Positions 1 through 9,167 of a stretch of 64,000 nucleotides of DNA are shown here, piece after piece. Position numbers and translations under genes: made by a program. The notes beneath the pieces are model-generated. The model made no database searches and was not told where the DNA came from. It saw nothing but the letters and a program-made list of their open reading frames with translations. The first letter of the stretch is position 1. The number at the start of each line of letters is the position of its first letter. This DNA is from Salinicola salarius. GTDB taxonomy: Bacteria > Pseudomonadota > Gammaproteobacteria > Pseudomonadales > Halomonadaceae. The DNA lies in contig NZ_NHOU01000003.1 of the NCBI RefSeq assembly GCF_002179555.1, positions 186,001 to 250,000 of the forward strand, read 5' to 3'.

Positions 1-67
1 CGGCTTGATCTTCTTCTATGCCTGGAAGATGAACCGGCTGGACAAACAATTCGGTCTCGGGGAGTAA
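1..67 (+). CDS. Sodium/substrate symporter small subunit (DUF4212), 3' end only
   Basis: Only the last 21 codons are in the window, ending in TAA at 65-67. The tail reads as a hydrophobic stretch (GLIFFYAW) followed by KMNRLDKQFGLGE. This is typical of the cytoplasmic C-terminus of the two-TM DUF4212 subunit that accompanies VC_2705-type sodium:solute symporters. The large subunit starts 6 bases later, which supports a two-gene operon. The family call rests on this short tail plus the neighbour. Confidence 0.7.
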   Translation, partial: GLIFFYAWKMNRLDKQFGLGE

Positions 68-73
68 GCCTGC

Positions 74-1855
74 ATGAGTCAATTTGCCATCAACGTTCTC
101 TTCGTCGGCGGCTCCTTTGCCATCTACATCGGCATTGCGATCTGGGCCAAGGCCGGTTCGACCAAGGACTTCTACGTCGCAGGCGGCGGGGTACACCCCA
201 TCACCAACGGCATGGCGATCGGCGCCGACTGGATGTCCGCCGCCTCGTTCATTTCCATGGCGGGCATCATCGCCTCGGCAGGCTATGGCGCCTCCACCTT
301 CCTGATGGGCTGGACCGGAGGCTATGTCCTGTTGGCTCTGCTGCTGGCCCCTTACTTGCGCAAGTTCGGCAAGTTCACCGTCCCCGAGTTTATCGGCGAC
401 CGTTTCTACAGCAAATCGGCGCGCATGGTAGCGGTGGTCTGCCTGATCATCGCCTCGCTCACCTACGTCATCGGTCAGATGGCCGGTGCCGGCGTGGCCT
501 TCTCGCGCTTTCTGGAAGTCGATGCGACCACCGGCCTCATCATCGCCGCCATTGTCGTGTTCTTCTATTCGGTCCTGGGGGGCATGAAGGGCATCACCTA
601 TACCCAGGTGGCTCAGTACATCGTACTGATCATCGCCTACACCATCCCGGCGGTATTCATTTCGCTGCAACTGACCGACAACCCGATACCGCCGCTCGGC
701 CTGTTCTCCGATCACAGCGCCTCCGGCGAGCCGCTATTGGCCAAGCTCAACGAAGTCGTCACCGCACTGGGCTTCAATGAGTACACGGCGATGGTCGACA
801 ACAAGCTGAACATGGTGCTGTTCACGCTATCGCTGATGATCGGTACCGCGGGGCTGCCGCACGTCATCATGCGCTTTTTCACCGTTCCCAAGGTCGCCGA
901 CGCACGCTGGTCCGCCGGCTGGGCGCTGGTGTTCATCGGCCTGCTCTATCTGACCGCGCCTGCCGTGGCCTCGATGGCCCGCCTCAATCTGGTGACCACC
1001 ATCTACCCGGACATGGCCGCCCAGGTCGAGAACTACGAGGACGCCGCCGCCAATCCCATCGCGTACGCGGACCGTCCCGACTGGATTCGCACCTGGGAAG
1101 AGACAGGACTGATAACCTTCGACGACAAGAACAACGACGGCAACATTCAACTCTACAACGGCGCCGCCGATTTCTCCGACCGCGGGTGGCAAGGTAACGA
1201 ACTGGAGGTCAGCAACGACATTCTGGTGCTGGCCAACCCCGAAATCGCCAATCTGCCCGGCTGGGTGGTCGGTCTGATCGCCGCGGGGGGCCTGGCTGCA
1301 GCGCTGTCCACGGCGGCAGGTCTGTTACTGGCGATTTCCTCGGCGATCAGTCATGACCTGATCAAAGGGGCGATCAATCCGAGGATCACCGAAAGGGGCG
1401 AACTGCGGGCAGCCCGCATTTCGATGTCCGTGGCGATCGTGGTCGCGACGTACCTCGGCGTCAACCCTCCCGGATTCGCCGCCCAGGTCGTGGCGCTGGC
1501 CTTCGGTATCGCCGCCGCCTCGCTGTTTCCCGCGCTGATGATGGGAATCTTCTCCAAGCGGATCAACAACAAGGGAGCGATCGCCGGCATGCTCTCGGGC
1601 CTGATCTTCACCCTGGTATACATCTTCGTCTACAAGGGCTGGTTCTTCATTCCCGATACCAACAACCTGCCGGACACTGAGGCCAACTGGGTAATGGGCA
1701 TCTCGCCGCTGTCCATCGGCTCCGTGGGCGCCATCCTCAACTTCGCCGTGGCATACATGGTTTCCAGCGTCACTGAGGAGCCGCCGCAGGAGATTCAGGA
1801 TCTGGTGGAAAGCGTGCGCTATCCCAAGGGGGCTGGTGTCGCGATCGATCACTAA
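74..1855 (+). CDS. Sodium:solute symporter family protein, ActP/VC_2705-like
   Basis: 593-residue integral membrane transporter of the SSF (SLC5) family, probably importing acetate or another small carboxylate with Na+. About 13 hydrophobic segments are visible. The N-terminal part has the SSF signature region (FYVAGGGVHPITNGMAIGAD, residues about 34-53) and a later LSTAAGLLLAISSAISHDL segment typical of TM8-TM9. A hydrophilic insert at about residues 310-385 (EDAAANPIAYADRPDWIRTWEE and following) is usual for the VC_2705 subgroup. A GGGAG ribosome site overlaps the end of the preceding DUF4212 gene, so the two are probably translationally coupled. A strong terminator follows at 1899-1932. 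The substrate is inferred from the family and from the nearby CrbS-like kinase, which in other bacteria controls acetate use. Confidence 0.88.
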   Translation: MSQFAINVLFVGGSFAIYIGIAIWAKAGSTKDFYVAGGGVHPITNGMAIGADWMSAASFISMAGIIASAGYGASTFLMGWTGGYVLLALLLAPYLRKFGKFTVPEFIGDRFYSKSARMVAVVCLIIASLTYVIGQMAGAGVAFSRFLEVDATTGLIIAAIVVFFYSVLGGMKGITYTQVAQYIVLIIAYTIPAVFISLQLTDNPIPPLGLFSDHSASGEPLLAKLNEVVTALGFNEYTAMVDNKLNMVLFTLSLMIGTAGLPHVIMRFFTVPKVADARWSAGWALVFIGLLYLTAPAVASMARLNLVTTIYPDMAAQVENYEDAAANPIAYADRPDWIRTWEETGLITFDDKNNDGNIQLYNGAADFSDRGWQGNELEVSNDILVLANPEIANLPGWVVGLIAAGGLAAALSTAAGLLLAISSAISHDLIKGAINPRITERGELRAARISMSVAIVVATYLGVNPPGFAAQVVALAFGIAAASLFPALMMGIFSKRINNKGAIAGMLSGLIFTLVYIFVYKGWFFIPDTNNLPDTEANWVMGISPLSIGSVGAILNFAVAYMVSSVTEEPPQEIQDLVESVRYPKGAGVAIDH

Positions 1856-1898
1856 GCGACAATGCTTTCTGAAGAGTCAGGCTAACTGGCACCACTCG

Positions 1899-1932
1899 AA
1901 TCGGGCTTCCCAGCGGGAAGCCCGATTCTTTG
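1899..1932 (+). terminator. Rho-independent terminator after the symporter gene
   Basis: Perfect 13-bp stem (1899-1911 paired with 1915-1927) with a 3-base loop, followed by CTTTG. It lies 44 bases after the symporter stop and 15 bases before the next start, so it ends the symporter transcript. The T-run is short but the stem is very stable. Confidence 0.75.
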
Positions 1933-1946
1933 AGCAAGGAATCACC

Positions 1947-2462
1947 ATGATATGGCATTTGGTCGCGGCAGCCTCCGCCGGCCTGGGCGCCGCCGGCGTG
2001 GCGCTACTGTTGCGTTCTCTCAGCGGTAAACGTCTACCGCGCTGGATCATCCCAGCCTGCGCGGGGCTGGGCCTACTGGCCTACCAGATCAACTACGAGT
2101 ACGACTGGTATGAATACAAGCGCCAGCAGTTGCCCGAATCGGCGACAGTGGTGTCGACCGAGAAGAGCCGGATGTTATGGCGCCCATGGACCTATCTCCA
2201 TCCGCTGACCACGGCGTTCAGCGTCGTCGACCGGGACAAACTGGTGCAATCGCGAGCCAACGGCGAGCGCCTCGTCGAGTTCGTTCTCTATCGTTTCGAA
2301 ATGCAGTATCGCGACGTGCTGACCCACCAGGCGTATCTGGTCAATTGCAGCGCTCGCGAGAGCGTCCCGCTCGTGGGCGATAGCCGCCAGCCCGACATCG
2401 GCCGTTTGCGTCATCTCGCGGGCGACGACCCGCAACTCGAGACGGTCTGTTCCGAAAGCTGA
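1947..2462 (+). CDS. Conserved two-TM membrane protein of unknown function
   Basis: 171 residues from the ATG at 1947. A longer in-frame ORF begins at 1836 but runs through the symporter terminator, and AGCAAGGAATC sits just before 1947. Two hydrophobic segments (residues about 4-23 and 32-47) are followed by a soluble domain rich in Tyr/Trp (NYEYDWYEYKRQQLPESATV). Two Cys occur late in that domain (VNCSARESV and LETVCSES). I recognise no domain. It lies between the symporter and the SSF-kinase on the same strand, so a role in carboxylate sensing or membrane function is only positional inference. Confidence 0.7.
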   Translation: MIWHLVAAASAGLGAAGVALLLRSLSGKRLPRWIIPACAGLGLLAYQINYEYDWYEYKRQQLPESATVVSTEKSRMLWRPWTYLHPLTTAFSVVDRDKLVQSRANGERLVEFVLYRFEMQYRDVLTHQAYLVNCSARESVPLVGDSRQPDIGRLRHLAGDDPQLETVCSES

Positions 2463-2558
2463 TCCGGCACGCGGCACCATCGATATCAAGCCCCGGATCG
2501 CGGCTGCCCTCGAGGTTGGCGTTGCCCTAGAATGGCCGCATATCAAGGGAGAGAGTTC

Positions 2559-5500
2559 ATGTTCGAAGGCGGTTTATTGATCGTGGTGGCACTGCTCTAT
2601 GTCGCCACGTTGTTCGCCATTGCCTGGCGCGGGGATCGGCACGCCAGACGCCACGGCGCCGCAAGCCGCCGGCCAATCGTCTACAGTCTGGCGCTGGCGG
2701 TCTACTGCACGTCCTGGACCTTCTACGGCAGCGTCGGCCAGGCCGCGACGTCGGGCTGGTCGTTTGCCAGCATCTTCGTAGGCCCGGTGCTCGCGTTCCT
2801 GCTGTTCTGGCCGGTAATCACCAAGATGATCCGGGTCGCCAAGCGCCAGAACGTGACCTCGATCGCCGACTTCATCGCCTCGCGTTACGGCAAGTCCCAG
2901 TCGCTGGCCGCTTTTGCCAGCATGATCGCCCTGATCGGGACGCTGCCCTACATCGCCCTCCAGCTGAAAGCCGTCTCCAGCGCCTTTCGAGTGATGACCA
3001 GCGACGGCCATGCAGTGAAGGCGCCGATCGTCGACGACACGGCGTTCTATATCACCATTTTCATGGCGGTCTTCGCGATCCTCTTCGGTACCCGCGATAC
3101 CAACGCCACCGAGCATCACGAAGGGCTGATCCAGGCCATTGCCTTCGAGTCGGTGGTCAAGCTACTGGTCTTTCTGGTGCTGGGCGCCTACGTCACCTGG
3201 GGCATGTTCGATGGCCTGGGCGAACTGCTGACGCGCGCGGATACCTATCTGAAGCTGCAGCAGCAGCTGACCGAGCAGAACTTCGATACCAGTTTCTGGA
3301 CCCAGACGCTGCTGGCGATGCTGGCGGTGTTCTGTCTACCTCGGCAATTTCATATCACGGTAGTCGAGAATACCCATACCGATGATGCCAAGCGGGCACG
3401 CTGGCTATTTCCGGTCTATCTGGTGGCCATCGGCTTCTTCGTCCTGCCCCTGGCGGCTGCGGGGCTATCGCTGTTTCCCGGCGAGGGCATTTCGCCGGAC
3501 AGCTATGTCCTCGCCCTGCCGATCGTCGCCGACCAGCCGTGGCTGGCGATGATGACCTTCGTCGGCGGACTCTCGGCGGCCACCGGCATGGTGATCATGG
3601 CCGTCGTCTCCAACGCGATCATGATCTCCAACGAAATCGTGCTGCCGGCGCTGTTCCGACTGCGCTGGTTCGAGGAGCAGCCCCGGGACTACGGCCGGCT
3701 GGTGCTGCGCGCCCGTCGACTCACCATCGTCGTCATCCTGGCCCTGGCCTACCTGTTCTACCAGCTGGTCGCCGAGTACAGCTCGCTCGCCGCCACCGGC
3801 CTGCTATCGCTCTCGGCCGCCGCCCAGTTCGCCCCGGCGCTGCTCGGCGGGCTCTACTGGAAGCGCGGCAATCGTCTCGGCGTGGTGACCGGACTCAACG
3901 TCGGCTTCGCGATCTGGGCCTACACCCTGCTGATGCCGGCGCTGATCCAGGCCAACCTGCTGCCGGAAGCGTGGCTGATCGGGGGCCCGCTGGGGCTGGA
4001 GTGGCTCTCGCCGCTGCATCTGTTCGGCCTCAACGTCACCGACAGTTTCGCCCACGGCGTGATGCTGTCGCTGGGCTTCAACCTGTTCTTCTACATCTTC
4101 ATCTCGCAGCTGACACCGCAGCGGGTCGTCGAGCGCATCCAGGCCTCGCTGTTCGTCGACAGCATCGAAACCCGTCAGACCACGGTCAACCGCCCCTGGA
4201 CGGGCGCCACGACCATGGGCGACCTCAAGGTGCTGTGCGAGCGTTTCCTGGGCAAATCGCAGGTCGAACGCGCCTTCGAGGACTACGCCCGGCGCAACGC
4301 CAAGCCGGTGGACAACAACATTCGGGCATCGATCGACGTCATCCAGTTCACCGAACGCCTTCTGGCCTCGGTTCTCGGCGCATCGTCGGCGCGCATCGTG
4401 GTCAACTCCGCGCTTCAGGGCCGCGGTATCGGCATCTCGGACGTCATATCGATCGTCGACGAAGCGTCACAGGTGCTGGAGTTCAACCGGGCGCTGCTGC
4501 AGGCGACCATCGAGAACATCAACCAGGGCATCGGCGTGGTCGATCAGAATCTCAACCTGGTGGTCTGGAACCAGCGCTATCTGGAGATTTTCCGCTTCCC
4601 CGACAACCTGATCCGTGTCGGCACGCCGATGGAAAAGGTGTTCCGCTACAACGCCCACAACGGCGAATACGGCCCCGGCGATCCCGAGGAACACGTCGAG
4701 CAGCTGATCGAGAACATCCGCAGCGGCCAGCCCCACCGCTACGAGCGCTACCGCCCGGATGGCTCGGTGCTCGAGGTGCTGGGCAACCCGATGCCGGGGG
4801 GCGGCTTCGTCTACACCTATCAGGACATCACGCAGCAGAAGCGCACCGAGGAAGCGCTGATCCGCTCCGAAAGCAACATCCGCATCTACACCGACAACGT
4901 GCCGGCACTGATCGCCTACTTCGACAAGGAGTGTCGCTATCTCTTCACCAACCGCGCCTACGAAGCGGCGATGGGGATCGACCGCAACGCGGTGATCGGG
5001 GAGCGGGCGGATAACGTGCTGCCGCCGCAGACGGCGCGTCAACGCACGCCCTGGATGCAGCGAGCCCTGAGCGGCGAGCGGGTCACCTTCGAGATCTCGC
5101 TCGACGACGGCGACGGCGGCATTCGCTACATGCTGGTGACCTACACGCCGCACTTCGGCGAAGGCGGGCGAATCCTCGGCTTCTTCGCGCTCTACCAGGA
5201 CATCACCGAGCGCCGGCTGGCAGAAATCGCCCTGCGCGAGACCAACGAGAATCTCGAGGAGCGAGTCCGCGAGCGTACCCAGGCGCTATCCGAAGCCAAC
5301 GCGGCGCTGCGTCAGGAAAACCGCGTCCGCGCCGAGGCCGAACAGGCGCTGCGTCAGGCCAAGCAGACCGCCGAGGACGCCAACGCCTCGAAGACGCGCT
5401 TCCTCGCCGCCGCCAGCCACGATCTGCTGCAACCGCTCAATGCCGCCAGACTGTTCACCTCGGCGCTGGGCCAGCAGATCGAGGATCCCGATCACGGCCG

Positions 5501-6518
5501 CACCATCGGTCATATCGACAACTCCCTGCAGGCTGCCGAGGAACTGCTGGGCACGCTGCTGGATATCTCCAAGCTCGACGCCGGCGCGCTCACGCCGCGT
5601 CGCAGCCAGTTCCCCCTGGCCGACATCCTGCGTCCGCTGCGCGCCGAATTCGAAGTCATGGCTGACGATCGCGGCCTCGATCTGGACATGGTCACGACCA
5701 GTCTGTGGGTGGAGAGCGATGCCCAGATGCTGCGACGCATCATTCAGAACTTCCTGTCCAATGCCCTGCGCTACACCCAGCAGGGACGCGTCCTGCTGGG
5801 CTGCCGTCGCGCCGGCGGCCGGGTGACGATCGAGGTCTGGGATACCGGTCCGGGGATACCGGAATCCAAGCTGAGCGAGATATTCCAGGAGTTCCGGCGT
5901 CTCGATCAGGCCTCCCGGCACAAGGAGAGCGAGCGCGGTCTGGGCCTGGGCCTGTCGATTTCCGAGCGCATGAGCCGCGTACTGGATCACCCGATTCTCG
6001 TTCGCTCCCGAGTCGGCTTGGGAACCGTGTTCTCGGTCTCCGTGCCGATGATCGCCGATCGCCGCGGCGCCGCCACGCCGGAAGAGACGGCGCCCAACAA
6101 GCGGGCCAGCAACAAGCTGGCGGGCACGCGCATTCTCTGCATCGACAACGAGCGCCTCATCCTCGAAGGCATGAAAGCGATGCTGGAAGGCTGGGAGTGC
6201 GAAGTCTATACGGCCACCTCGATCGGTGGCGCCAAGTCGGCGCTTCGCAACATGGGGGGCGATCCGGATGCGATTCTCGCGGACTACCATCTCGACAACG
6301 AAGTCACCGGCATGATGGCCCTGGAAGCGCTGGAAGAGCTCTGCGAGCAGGCCGTACCGGGCATCGTGATCACCGCCGACCGCACCGAAGAAGTCGCCGA
6401 GGAGATCAAGCGCGGCGGCTATCAGATCCTGCTCAAGCCGGTGCGCCCGGCCGCTCTGCGCGCGCTGATGACCCGGACACTGCAGGCCAGTCGCGCAGCG
6501 AGGCTGTCGGGCGACTGA
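2559..6518 (+). CDS. SSF-domain PAS hybrid histidine kinase/response regulator, CrbS/NahK-like
   Basis: 1319 residues from ATG 2559, chosen because GGGAGAGAG lies just upstream and the N-terminus FEGGLLIVVALLYVATLFAI is the usual family start; an ATG at 2532 is possible but lacks a site. Order: SSF transporter-like membrane domain (about 1-500, 12-13 TM), linker (about 520-640), two PAS domains (about 640-760 and 770-890), coiled coil (about 890-940), HisKA with phospho-acceptor His954 in AAASHDLLQPLN, HATPase with DTGPGIP and GLGLGLSIS motifs, and a C-terminal receiver with Asp1242 in ILADYHLD. Relatives such as Vibrio and Pseudomonas CrbS control acetyl-CoA synthetase and acetate use through a LuxR-type partner. 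No such partner gene is in this window. The neighbouring symporter supports a carboxylate-sensing role. A heptanucleotide repeat begins at the base after the stop codon. Confidence 0.87.
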   Translation: MFEGGLLIVVALLYVATLFAIAWRGDRHARRHGAASRRPIVYSLALAVYCTSWTFYGSVGQAATSGWSFASIFVGPVLAFLLFWPVITKMIRVAKRQNVTSIADFIASRYGKSQSLAAFASMIALIGTLPYIALQLKAVSSAFRVMTSDGHAVKAPIVDDTAFYITIFMAVFAILFGTRDTNATEHHEGLIQAIAFESVVKLLVFLVLGAYVTWGMFDGLGELLTRADTYLKLQQQLTEQNFDTSFWTQTLLAMLAVFCLPRQFHITVVENTHTDDAKRARWLFPVYLVAIGFFVLPLAAAGLSLFPGEGISPDSYVLALPIVADQPWLAMMTFVGGLSAATGMVIMAVVSNAIMISNEIVLPALFRLRWFEEQPRDYGRLVLRARRLTIVVILALAYLFYQLVAEYSSLAATGLLSLSAAAQFAPALLGGLYWKRGNRLGVVTGLNVGFAIWAYTLLMPALIQANLLPEAWLIGGPLGLEWLSPLHLFGLNVTDSFAHGVMLSLGFNLFFYIFISQLTPQRVVERIQASLFVDSIETRQTTVNRPWTGATTMGDLKVLCERFLGKSQVERAFEDYARRNAKPVDNNIRASIDVIQFTERLLASVLGASSARIVVNSALQGRGIGISDVISIVDEASQVLEFNRALLQATIENINQGIGVVDQNLNLVVWNQRYLEIFRFPDNLIRVGTPMEKVFRYNAHNGEYGPGDPEEHVEQLIENIRSGQPHRYERYRPDGSVLEVLGNPMPGGGFVYTYQDITQQKRTEEALIRSESNIRIYTDNVPALIAYFDKECRYLFTNRAYEAAMGIDRNAVIGERADNVLPPQTARQRTPWMQRALSGERVTFEISLDDGDGGIRYMLVTYTPHFGEGGRILGFFALYQDITERRLAEIALRETNENLEERVRERTQALSEANAALRQENRVRAEAEQALRQAKQTAEDANASKTRFLAAASHDLLQPLNAARLFTSALGQQIEDPDHGRTIGHIDNSLQAAEELLGTLLDISKLDAGALTPRRSQFPLADILRPLRAEFEVMADDRGLDLDMVTTSLWVESDAQMLRRIIQNFLSNALRYTQQGRVLLGCRRAGGRVTIEVWDTGPGIPESKLSEIFQEFRRLDQASRHKESERGLGLGLSISERMSRVLDHPILVRSRVGLGTVFSVSVPMIADRRGAATPEETAPNKRASNKLAGTRILCIDNERLILEGMKAMLEGWECEVYTATSIGGAKSALRNMGGDPDAILADYHLDNEVTGMMALEALEELCEQAVPGIVITADRTEEVAEEIKRGGYQILLKPVRPAALRALMTRTLQASRAARLSGD

Positions 6519-6637
6519 GCTTCGGGCTTCGGGCTTCGGGCTTCGGGCTTCGGGCTTCGAGCTTCGAGCTTCGAGCTTCGAGCTTCGAGCTTCGAGCTTC
6601 GAGCTTCGAGCTTCGAGCTTCGAGCTTCGAGCTTCGA
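6519..6637. repeat. Heptanucleotide tandem repeat, 17 units
   Basis: Five copies of GCTTCGG (6519-6553) followed by twelve copies of GCTTCGA (6554-6637) with no interruption. The array starts at the first base after the kinase TGA and ends 24 bases before the bidirectional terminator. Two unit versions in blocks suggest separate expansion events by strand slippage. It is not a CRISPR: there are no spacers. Confidence 0.97.
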
Positions 6638-6661
6638 AAATCAGGATGCTGTTTTTGAACA

Positions 6662-6699
6662 AAAAAATGTCAGCGACGCTAGCGTCGCTGACATTTTTT
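6662..6699. terminator. Bidirectional rho-independent terminator between the hybrid kinase and rpoD
   Basis: Perfect 38-base palindrome: a 13-bp GC-rich core (6668-6680 with 6681-6693) flanked by A6 on the left and T6 on the right. It therefore gives a stem plus U-run in both directions. It lies between the convergent kinase (+) and rpoD (-) genes and should end both transcripts. Confidence 0.9.
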
Positions 6700-6777
6700 A
6701 TTCAAAGCCAAAATCAAACCACTCCGCATAGCAAGGCAACTAGCTTTTGCTCGAAGCCCGTGGCTCGCGGCTATGTT

Positions 6778-8616
<1,839 letters not shown>

Positions 8617-8684
8617 AGAAACCCTACTCGACGAAGAAGAATGAAGCACCTGGGGGCGACGGCGCGACGACCCAAAAGCCGGCT

Positions 8685-8714
8685 AGTATAGCGCGCCCCC
8701 GCTTTTTGCTGCCA
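8685..8714 (-). promoter_or_regulatory. Putative rpoD promoter
   Basis: On the minus strand TGGCAG (8714-8709) and TATACT (8690-8685) are separated by 18 bases, about 70 bases upstream of the rpoD start. The -10 box is a near-consensus sigma-70 hexamer; the -35 is weak. A dedicated promoter would matter because the mobile element at 8849-9119 separates rpoD from dnaG. Confidence 0.4.
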
Positions 8715-8848
8715 GCTTCTATTACCTTGCCTGCCAGGTGTGCTAGTGTGCTTGGTTAACCTATTTGGTGGCGATCACCGCCATTTCAACCTTTCGACCG
8801 CGCTCTCGGTTGATAACCTTACCGATTGACCACTTCACGCTTCCTTGC

Positions 8849-9119
8849 CTAGGGTCTGTTGACGTTTCAGCGCGAACCGCGTTGCTGCGCCAAATGGCGC
8901 CAGGCCAGGCGCGGGATGCAGAGAAGGGTGGTTCCCTTTTCCAATCCCGCAACGCCGCATGGCGCCATTTGCCGCGCAACCCGAAGGGCCGGGCCAGTTT
9001 TTGCACGGTGCTGCGTTATTCGTCGTTCATTTGGAATGACCAAACTACGCTCCTCACGCCTTGCCCCGCACAAAAACTGGCTCCGGCGCGGCCGTGCATG
9101 AAACGTCAACAGACCCTAG
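8849..9119. mobile_element. MITE-like palindromic element with 21-bp perfect terminal inverted repeats
   Basis: Perfect 21-bp terminal inverted repeats, 8849-8869 and 9099-9119, each containing agggtctgttgacgtttca or its complement. Nested inside are further inverted repeats: caaatggcgcca (8891-8902) with its complement at 8960-8971, and gccagtttttg (8993-9003) with its complement at 9071-9081. No credible coding frame spans it. The outermost CTAG at both ends could be a duplicated 4-bp target or part of the repeat. It fills the dnaG-rpoD interval. The transposase family that would mobilise it is unknown to me. Confidence 0.8.
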
Positions 9120-9167
9120 TAGTCCTGACCTTATTCGCGACGTTTCGTGCCCTACGAACTTCATGAT

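Noticed and set aside
1836-1946. Upstream extension of the two-TM hypothetical protein
   Set aside because: The extended start lies inside the symporter coding region and the frame runs through the terminator stem; ATG 1947 has the better ribosome site.
3539-5014. Long 491-codon plus-strand ORF inside the hybrid kinase gene
   Set aside because: It is in another frame of a gene with clear SSF/PAS domains. Its translation is Arg/Ala/Gly/Pro-rich with no family similarity, as expected from GC-rich shadow frames.
6519-6637. Possible CRISPR array
   Set aside because: The units are 7 bp and contiguous, with no spacers and no cas genes nearby.
8765-9166. Several overlapping 60-130 codon ORFs in the dnaG-rpoD gap
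   Set aside because: They cross the terminal and nested inverted repeats of the MITE-like element in both strands, so they are by-products of the palindrome rather than genes.
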